This document shows, in pieces, positions 1 through 5,308 of a stretch of 13,417 bases of DNA. The notes beneath the pieces were generated by a model, which worked only from the letters and a program-made list of their open reading frames with translations, was not told the DNA's origin and made no database searches. Position numbers and translations under genes: made by a program. Source of the DNA: Chloroflexota bacterium (lineage in GTDB: Bacteria; Chloroflexota; Limnocylindria; Limnocylindrales; CSP1-4); contig JAGDMV010000026.1 of NCBI GenBank assembly GCA_017860675.1, forward strand, positions 1 through 13,417, written 5' to 3'. Every line of letters begins with the position of its first letter. Position 1 is the stretch's first letter.

Positions 1-1
1 C

Positions 2-355
2 CTGATCGTCATGGACGACACGTCGTGCATGGTCGACGTGGCCAAGTACTTCCAGGACTTCTGCCGCGACGAGTCGTGCGGCAAGTGCACGCCCTGCCGG
101 GTGGGCACGACCCAGATGTGGATGCTCCTGGAGCGAATCTCGCGCGGCCTCGGCACCCTCGACGACCTGGCGATGCTCGAGCGCCTGGCCGGCATCGTCC
201 AGCGGCTGTCGCTGTGCGGTCTGGGGCAGGGCGCCCCGAACCCGATCACCAGCACGTTGCGCTACTTCCGCGACGAGTACCTCGCCCACATCGTGGACAG
301 GGTCTGCCCCGCCGGCGTCTGCCGGATCGAGCAGCCGGCGGAGGTGATGGCATGA
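2..355 (+). CDS. hoxF: HoxF C-terminus, NADH-binding diaphorase subunit of NAD-linked [NiFe]-hydrogenase (5' partial)
   Basis: This is the 3' end of a gene that starts before the window; the first complete codon begins at base 2. The 117 visible residues are the NADH 4Fe-4S domain shared by HoxF and NuoF. The motif SCGKCTPCRVGT supplies three cysteines (codons at 77, 86 and 95) and the LCGLG cysteine (codon at 215) supplies the fourth, giving the ligand set of the N3-type [4Fe-4S] cluster. In the family this cluster takes electrons from FMN next to the NADH site, both of which lie upstream of the window. The segment VMDDTSCMVDVAKYF is of the HoxF type. The stop overlaps the hoxU start as ATGA, preceded by GGAGGTGA at 340-347. 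A complex I NuoF would look similar, but the hoxU, hoxY and hoxH genes that follow settle the assignment. Confidence 0.9.
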   Translation: MIVMDDTSCMVDVAKYFQDFCRDESCGKCTPCRVGTTQMWMLLERISRGLGTLDDLAMLERLAGIVQRLSLCGLGQGAPNPITSTLRYFRDEYLAHIVDRVCPAGVCRIEQPAEVMA

Positions 356-1068
356 GCACGGTCCACACGCTCCGGATCGACGGCAAGGACGTGGCCGGGT
401 CCGACGGGGCGACGATCCTCGAGGTCGCCCGCGAGAACGGGATCGACATCCCCACGATGTGCCACCTCGACGGCATCTCCGACCGGGGCGCCTGCCGCCT
501 GTGCATGGTCGAGATCGCCGGCTCGCCCAAGCTCGCCCCGGCGTGCATGACCAGGGTCGCCGAGGGGATGGAGGTGACCGCCCACTCGGAGCGCTTGCTC
601 GAGTACCGGCGGGCGATCACCGAGATGCTGTTCGTCGAGCGCAACCACGTCTGCGCCGTCTGCGTCGCCAACAACCACTGCGAGCTGCAGGACCTGGCCG
701 AGGACCTGGGCGTCACCCATTTCGACCTGCCGCGCATCAACCCGAAGGTCGAGGTGGATGCCAGCCACCCCCTGTTCGCCATCGACCACAACCGCTGCAT
801 CCTCTGCCTGCGCTGCGTGCGCGTCTGCGACGAGATCGAGGGCGCCCACACCTGGGACATCATGCACCGGGGCCTCGACACCAGGGTCCAGACCGACATG
901 GGACTGGCCTGGGGCGACTCGCCGACCTGCACCAGCTGCGGCAAGTGCGTCCAGGTCTGCCCGACCGGGGCGCTGTTCGAGAAGGGGCGCGCGGTCGCCC
1001 GGGGCACGCGACGGCCACGGCCATTCCTGCCCTGGATGCGGGTCGTCGCCGAGGAGCGCGGGCTGTGA
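352..1068 (+). CDS. hoxU: HoxU, iron-sulfur diaphorase subunit of bidirectional NAD-linked hydrogenase
   Basis: A 238-aa protein homologous to the N-terminal part of complex I NuoG; it wires electrons between HoxF and the hydrogenase dimer. A plant-type ferredoxin domain holds a [2Fe-2S] cluster (C37, C48, C51, C65). An RNHVCAVCVANNHCELQ segment gives the His-Cys3 set (H99, C101, C104, C110) of a [4Fe-4S] cluster. A two-cluster ferredoxin fold follows with C149/C152/C155/C159 and C193/C196/C199/C203, each ending in CP or an equivalent. The short length, without the molybdopterin-like domain of NuoG, is typical of HoxU. The start is the ATG of an ATGA overlap with hoxF, with a near-perfect Shine-Dalgarno sequence four bases upstream. 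The same frame stays open upstream to position 25, but that part only shadows hoxF. The protein is cytoplasmic and has no signal peptide. Confidence 0.95.
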   Translation: MSTVHTLRIDGKDVAGSDGATILEVARENGIDIPTMCHLDGISDRGACRLCMVEIAGSPKLAPACMTRVAEGMEVTAHSERLLEYRRAITEMLFVERNHVCAVCVANNHCELQDLAEDLGVTHFDLPRINPKVEVDASHPLFAIDHNRCILCLRCVRVCDEIEGAHTWDIMHRGLDTRVQTDMGLAWGDSPTCTSCGKCVQVCPTGALFEKGRAVARGTRRPRPFLPWMRVVAEERGL

Positions 1069-1595
1069 GCAGGCCGCGGATCGCCACCGTCTGGCTGGAC
1101 GGCTGCTCTGGCTGCCACATGTCCTTCATCGACCTCGACGAGCGCCTGCTCGAGGTGTTCGAGCGGGCCGACCTCGTGTACAGCCCCCTGGTCGATCACA
1201 AGGAGTACCCCGAGGACGTCGACGTCTGCCTCGTCGAGGGCGCGGTGTCCTCCGAGGAGGACCTCCACAAGCTGAAGGTGATCCGCGAGCGGACGAAGGT
1301 CCTGGTGGCCTTCGGCGACTGCGCCGTCACCTCCAACGTGCCCGGCATGCGCAACCCGATCGGGGTGCGCCCGCTGCTCGAGCGAGCCTACGTCGAGAAC
1401 GTGACCATCAACCCGGGGGTGCCGACGGAGATCGTGCCGGCGCTGCTGCCCACCTCCGTGCCCGTGCACACCGTTGTGCGGGTGGACGTCTTCCTGCCCG
1501 GCTGCCCGCCGTCGGCCGACCTGATCTTCACCCTGCTGACCGACCTGCTCGACGGACGCGTCCCCGACGTGGCCGGGGCCCGGTTCGGCCGCTGA
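1065..1595 (+). CDS. hoxY: HoxY, small subunit of group 3d [NiFe]-hydrogenase
   Basis: A 176-aa small subunit that passes electrons from the NiFe site of HoxH to HoxU through one proximal [4Fe-4S] cluster. The ligands are visible as C14 and C17 (LDGCSGCHMSF), C86 (FGDCAVTSNVPG) and C147 (LPGCPPSAD). There are no further cysteine clusters and no Tat signal, as expected for the compact cytoplasmic HoxY form. The start is a GTG at 1065 that overlaps the hoxU stop as GTGA; GAGGAG at 1051-1056 lies eight bases upstream. No ATG lies between that point and the conserved LDGCSGC motif, so the GTG choice is secure. Translational coupling with hoxU probably keeps the subunits in equal amounts. Confidence 0.95.
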   Translation: MSRPRIATVWLDGCSGCHMSFIDLDERLLEVFERADLVYSPLVDHKEYPEDVDVCLVEGAVSSEEDLHKLKVIRERTKVLVAFGDCAVTSNVPGMRNPIGVRPLLERAYVENVTINPGVPTEIVPALLPTSVPVHTVVRVDVFLPGCPPSADLIFTLLTDLLDGRVPDVAGARFGR

Positions 1596-1608
1596 CGGGG
1601 GAGGCGAC

Positions 1609-3030
1609 ATGACCCGCACCATCGTCATCGACCCGGTCACCCGGATCGAGGGCCACTCGAAGATCACCATCCAGCTGGACGACCGCGGCGAGGTCGTCGA
1701 CGCCCACTTCCACGTGACCCAGTTCCGCGGCTTCGAGCGGATCACCCAGGGCCGTCCCGTCCACGAGATGCCGGCCATCACCGCCCGCACCTGCGGCATC
1801 TGCCCGGTGAGCCACATGGTCGCTGCCGCCAAGGCCGTCGACGACATCATGGCCGTGGAGGCCGCCCCGACCGGCGCCGACCTTCGCCGGGTCATCAACC
1901 TGGCCCAGGTCGTCCAGTCCCACGCCCTGTCGTTCTTCCATCTCTCGTCACCGGACCTGCTCTTCGGCTTCGACGCCGACCCGGCCCGGCGCAACATCAT
2001 CGGGGTCGCCCGCGAGAACCCCGGCCTCGCCCGTGACGGGATCGCCATCCGCAAGCTCGGGCAGCAGATCATCGAGTGGCTCGGGGGCAAGCGGATTCAC
2101 CCGCCGTGGATCGTCCCCGGCGGCGTCGCCGAGCCGCTCGCCGAGGAGACCCGGGACCGCATCCTGGCCGCCATCCCGGAAGCGATCGCCGCCGCTCAGC
2201 GGGCCATCGCCTGGTACAAGAGCGACCTCGTCCGCTGGGAGGAGGAGGCCGCGACCTTCGGCAACTTCCGCACGGCCTACATGGGGCTGGTCGACCGCGA
2301 GGGCCTGGTGGACCTCTACGACGGCTGGCTGCGGGTGATCGACGCCGACGGCAAGCCGCTGGAGGAGCGGGTCGACCCGCGCCGATACGCCGAGTTCATC
2401 GGCGAGGCGGTGGAGCCCTGGACGTACCTCAAGACGCCCTACTGGAAGCCGATGGGCTACCCGGACGGCATCTACCGGGTGGGCCCGCTCGCCCGCCTCA
2501 ACGTGGCCGAGCGGACCGGCACGCCGCTGGCCGACGAGGAGCTGGAGAAGTTCCGCTGGCGGATCGGCCGGGTGGCCGGCTCGTCGTTCCACTACCACTA
2601 CGCCCGCCTGATCGAGATCCTCCACGGCCTCGAGCGGATCGACCAGCTGCTCCGCGGCCCGGACATCCTCTCGAAGCACGTCCGCTCCCGGGCCGAGGTC
2701 AACCGCCACGAGGGGATCGGCGTGTCGGAGGCGCCCCGGGGCACGCTCTTCCACCACTACCGGGTCGACGACCACGGGATCGTGGAGTGGGCCAACCTGA
2801 TCATCGCCACCGGAAACAACAACATGGCCATGAACCGGGCCGTGCTCCAGGTGGCCCGCCAGCACGTGCGGGGTGACCGGCTGGAGGAGCCGATGCTCAA
2901 CCGGGTGGAGGCGGTCATCCGCTGCTACGACCCCTGCCTCTCCTGCTCGACGCACGCCCTCGGCCAGATGGCCCTCGAGCTCGAGCTGCGGGCGCCCGAC
3001 GGGACGACGCTCGACACGCTGACACGGTGA
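1609..3030 (+). CDS. hoxH: HoxH, large (NiFe active-site) subunit of group 3d hydrogenase
   Basis: A 473-aa catalytic subunit that holds the Ni-Fe(CN)2CO centre and interconverts H2 with protons and electrons. The L1 motif RTCGICPVSH gives C62 and C65; the L2 motif DPCLSCSTH gives C443 and C446. After H449 a tail of 24 residues remains, which the family predicts is cut off by HoxW once nickel is inserted. The 24-residue length is, to my recollection, the same as that removed from the Ralstonia HoxH. The N-terminus (IDPVTRIEGHSKI) is standard. The ATG is preceded by GGGGGAGG at 1597-1604, and the 13-nt gap after hoxY is the only gap inside this operon portion. The 3' end overlaps hoxW by four bases (GTGA). 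The protein belongs to the cytoplasmic NAD-linked type with HoxFUY partners. Confidence 0.96.
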   Translation: MTRTIVIDPVTRIEGHSKITIQLDDRGEVVDAHFHVTQFRGFERITQGRPVHEMPAITARTCGICPVSHMVAAAKAVDDIMAVEAAPTGADLRRVINLAQVVQSHALSFFHLSSPDLLFGFDADPARRNIIGVARENPGLARDGIAIRKLGQQIIEWLGGKRIHPPWIVPGGVAEPLAEETRDRILAAIPEAIAAAQRAIAWYKSDLVRWEEEAATFGNFRTAYMGLVDREGLVDLYDGWLRVIDADGKPLEERVDPRRYAEFIGEAVEPWTYLKTPYWKPMGYPDGIYRVGPLARLNVAERTGTPLADEELEKFRWRIGRVAGSSFHYHYARLIEILHGLERIDQLLRGPDILSKHVRSRAEVNRHEGIGVSEAPRGTLFHHYRVDDHGIVEWANLIIATGNNNMAMNRAVLQVARQHVRGDRLEEPMLNRVEAVIRCYDPCLSCSTHALGQMALELELRAPDGTTLDTLTR

Positions 3031-3524
3031 CCCGAGCCCTCGTCATCGGCTACGGAAACACGCTCCGCTCCGACGACGGGGCAGGCCCCGAGGCGGCGAG
3101 CATCCTGGCCGGAGATCCCCGGCTGGCCGGGGCCGAGGTGCTCGCCGTGCAGCAGCTCGTTCCGGAGCTGGCCCTCGACATGAGCCGGGCGTCGATCGTG
3201 GTCCTCGTGGACGCGAGCGTGACCGGCCGCCCGGGCGAGGTCACCGTTCGGCCGGTCGTGGCGGCCGGGGCGGGCGAGATGGGCGGCACGGCCGGCATGG
3301 CCGGTGCCCCCGGACCGAGCTCCCACCACGTCGGCCCGGCGGAGCTGCTCGGCCTCGCGCGCGAGCTCTACGGCGCCGCACCCTCAGCCTTCGTCGTCAG
3401 CATCGGGGCTGCCGACCTCGGCCCGGGCGAGGAGCTCTCGCCCGAGGTGCGGGCGGCGCTGCCGCGCGTCGCCGACGCGGTGGCCGGCCTCGTCGGCCGG
3501 GGCGAGGACGCCGGCCCGGGCTGA
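3027..3524 (+). CDS. hoxW: HoxW-type hydrogenase maturation endopeptidase
   Basis: A 165-aa peptidase of the HyaD/HybD/HycI family (M52) that removes the C-terminal extension of the nickel-loaded large subunit, here most likely HoxH. Visible features are the opening GYGNTLRSDDGAG (metal-contact acidic residue D16 or D17), VLVDA (D62), and SSHHVGP (H100 or H101), matching the Glu/Asp-Asp-His nickel-sensing set of the family. The QQLVPELA segment is of the HoxW type. The GTG start at 3027 overlaps the hoxH stop as GTGA; no good Shine-Dalgarno is visible, so translation probably depends on coupling with hoxH. A glycine-, alanine- and methionine-rich stretch (about residues 80-98) before the histidine is longer than I would expect. 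Assignment to HoxH rests on adjacency. Confidence 0.9.
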   Translation: MTRALVIGYGNTLRSDDGAGPEAASILAGDPRLAGAEVLAVQQLVPELALDMSRASIVVLVDASVTGRPGEVTVRPVVAAGAGEMGGTAGMAGAPGPSSHHVGPAELLGLARELYGAAPSAFVVSIGAADLGPGEELSPEVRAALPRVADAVAGLVGRGEDAGPG

Positions 3525-3617
3525 ATTGCGCACCCGGCGTACACTCCCCTTCCCGGTCGGCCACTCTGCCGGCGCGAGGCAGCGCAGCCGGCCGGATCAT
3601 GGAGGCACGCGACCGAC
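3525..3617 (+). promoter_or_regulatory. intergenic leader of ku, possible promoter
   Basis: This 93-nt gap is the first clear break after the hox genes, so the NHEJ genes may have their own promoter here. A -10-like TACACT lies at 3540-3545 (four of six matches to TATAAT), but no good -35 sits 16-18 bases upstream; TTGCGC at 3526-3531 is only eight bases away. GGAGG at 3601-3605 is the probable ribosome site for ku, 12 bases before the ATG. GCCGGC occurs at both 3568-3573 and 3587-3592 and could pair, but no T tract follows. Read-through from hox is equally possible. Confidence 0.25.
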
Positions 3618-4541
3618 ATGGCGCGCTCGATGTGGCGGGGGGCCATCCAGTTCGGCCTGGTCACGATCCCCGTGCGACTCTACCTGGCGACCGAGAGCAA
3701 GAGCCTCTCGTTCAACATGCTCCACGAGACCTGTCTCAACCGGATCCAGCAGCGCATCTACTGCCCGCACGACGACGAGATCATCAGCCGCGGCGACACG
3801 GTGCGTGGCTTCGAGTACGCGAAGGACCAGTACGTCGTCGTCACCGACGAGGACCTTGCCTCGGTCCCGCTCAACACCGTCCGGGCTATCGAGATCGAAC
3901 GCTTCGTGCCGGCCCGGCCGGCCGAGGGCGAGCCGCCGCGCTTCGTGAAGCAGGAGTACTGGGTCGAGCCCGAGGCCGTCGGGCGCAAGGCCTTCTCGCT
4001 CCTGCGCTCGGTGCTCGAGGACAAGGGCCTTGTGGCCATCTGCAAGGTCGTCATCAAGGATCGCGAGGCGCTGGCCGCCCTGGAGCCGAACGGGCGGACC
4101 TTCCTGCTCGAGACGCTCTTCTGGCCCGACGAGATCCGCTCGACCGCCGAGCTCGACCTGCCCGAGGACGAGGTGGCGGTCAAGCCGGCCGAGCGGGCGA
4201 TGGCCGAGCAGCTGGTGGCGACGATGACCGGCGAGTTCGACCCCGCGCAGTACCGCGACGAGTACCGCGAGGCGCTGCTCGGCGTCATCGAGGGCAAGAT
4301 CGAGGGACGCGAGACGGCGGCGCCCGCCGAGGCCGAGCCGGGCGGCGAGCTGATCGACCTGATGGCCGCCCTCGAGGCGAGCGTGGCCGCAGCTCGGGCG
4401 TCACGCCAGGCGGCGGCAGACGAGGAGCCGGAGGAGGAGGCGGCCTCCCGCGCCCGGACCCGGGCCCGCCGTGCGCCCGCGACCGAGGGCGAGACCGAGG
4501 TCGCCCACGCCAGCCCGCGCCGGCGCCGCAAGACCGCGTAG
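3618..4541 (+). CDS. ku: Ku, bacterial NHEJ DNA end-binding protein
   Basis: A 307-aa homodimeric Ku that threads onto double-strand break ends, protects them and recruits LigD. The N-terminus ARSMWRGAIQFGLVTIPVRL is the hallmark opening of bacterial Ku beta-barrel proteins. Other family features are NRIQQRIYCPHDDE, the YAKDQYVV(V)TDED segment, RTFLLETLFW, and the conserved YRDEYREALLGVIEGKIEG segment (about residues 212-230) that closes the core. After ELIDLMAALEASV the tail (about 265-307) is low-complexity, first acidic and then basic, ending in ASPRRRRKTA. It is rich in arginine rather than lysine, unlike the lysine-rich tails known from mycobacterial Ku. The ligase-like gene and ligD follow on the same strand. 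The next gene's proposed start is 21 nt away, which suggests an operon. Confidence 0.96.
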   Translation: MARSMWRGAIQFGLVTIPVRLYLATESKSLSFNMLHETCLNRIQQRIYCPHDDEIISRGDTVRGFEYAKDQYVVVTDEDLASVPLNTVRAIEIERFVPARPAEGEPPRFVKQEYWVEPEAVGRKAFSLLRSVLEDKGLVAICKVVIKDREALAALEPNGRTFLLETLFWPDEIRSTAELDLPEDEVAVKPAERAMAEQLVATMTGEFDPAQYRDEYREALLGVIEGKIEGRETAAPAEAEPGGELIDLMAALEASVAAARASRQAAADEEPEEEAASRARTRARRAPATEGETEVAHASPRRRRKTA

Positions 4542-4562
4542 CTCCGCCGGGCGGTCCAGATC

Positions 4563-5297
4563 GTGGTTCCGGCCGCGACCGACCCGGCTGAGGCGATCCA
4601 GCTCGGCCTGTCCGGGCCCGGGCGGGGACGGCACGCGTCGGCGGTGGCCCGTGGTCGGCGGACCAGGCCGATGCGCCCGACGGATGGCGCGGCGCCTTTC
4701 GACGATCCCGCCTACCTGTTCGAGCCCTGGTGGCCGGGCATCCACGCCTTCGTGCTGATCGACGGGGAGGCGGTGGTGCTGCAGGCGGACGCGCTGGCCG
4801 ATCCGAACCCGGCCTTCCCCGAGCTGACCGACGTGGCGGGCCTCGTCCGCTCCGACGGCGTGCTGATCGAGGCCACCATCCTCGTCCTTGACGCCCGGGC
4901 CCGCCCGAGCGCCGACCTCCTCCGCCGCCGTCTCGAGGGGCAGTGGCGCGACGGGACGGCGCTCCGCCCCGGTCGCACGGCCCTCGTCGCCACCGACCTG
5001 CTGCGGCTCGGCGGCCGGTCCATCGCCCGGCGGCCGTTCGGGGAGCGGCGGGGGGAGCTGGCGGCGCTCCTGCGGCCCTCGTCGTGGTGCCTGGCCGGGC
5101 GCGGCTTCAGCGGCGAGGGCATCGCCGTCGCCCGCGCCCTGGGCGAGCTCGGCTTCCACTGGGTGTCGGCCCACCGCCTCGACGCGCCGTACCGCCCGGG
5201 ACCGGCGGGTGACGCCTGGTTCCGGGTCCCGATCCGCGAGCCCGCCGAGCGGACGCCGCCGCCCTTCCTGGCCGTCGCGCGGCGGCTCGGCCTGTAG
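4563..5297 (+). CDS. Ligase-like adenylyltransferase domain protein lacking the catalytic lysine (pseudoligase)
   Basis: A 244-aa protein with recognisable similarity to the adenylyltransferase domain of the neighbouring LigD but without its catalytic residues. Shared landmarks are PFDD..YLFEP, LVLD.....RP...LL..RL, the TDLLRLGGRS segment matching FDLLWCEGRS in LigD, and AWFRV matching AWLKL. Motif I EPKWDG of LigD is EPWWPG here (W56, P58), so the AMP-accepting lysine is gone. DGE of LigD is EAT here (103-105), EGVMAK is replaced by GFHWVS, and the motif V lysines are absent. No OB-fold follows. DNA joining by this protein alone is therefore not expected; a structural or regulatory partner of Ku or LigD is a reasonable inference. 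The start is uncertain: GTG 4563 lies 21 nt after ku, but ATG 4671 is possible. Homology (RPM aligned with PPM) begins just upstream of the ATG and slightly favours the GTG. Confidence 0.8.
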   Translation: MVPAATDPAEAIQLGLSGPGRGRHASAVARGRRTRPMRPTDGAAPFDDPAYLFEPWWPGIHAFVLIDGEAVVLQADALADPNPAFPELTDVAGLVRSDGVLIEATILVLDARARPSADLLRRRLEGQWRDGTALRPGRTALVATDLLRLGGRSIARRPFGERRGELAALLRPSSWCLAGRGFSGEGIAVARALGELGFHWVSAHRLDAPYRPGPAGDAWFRVPIREPAERTPPPFLAVARRLGL

Positions 5298-5308
5298 CGC
5301 GACCGGCG

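Noticed and set aside
25..351. Upstream extension of the hoxU frame
   Set aside because: The extra 109 residues are Arg/Pro-rich and overlap hoxF coding sequence; the ferredoxin domain begins just after ATG 352, which has an excellent Shine-Dalgarno.
246..2090. 614-codon minus-strand frame opposite hoxF to hoxH
   Set aside because: Low-complexity shadow of four conserved hydrogenase genes.
3568..3592. Intrinsic terminator between hoxW and ku
   Set aside because: The two GCCGGC words can pair, but the stem is short, the loop is 13 bases and no T tract follows.
4563..5297. Pseudoligase gene as a sequencing error or decayed pseudogene
   Set aside because: The frame is intact over 244 codons and the losses are precise substitutions at catalytic sites rather than frameshifts or stops.
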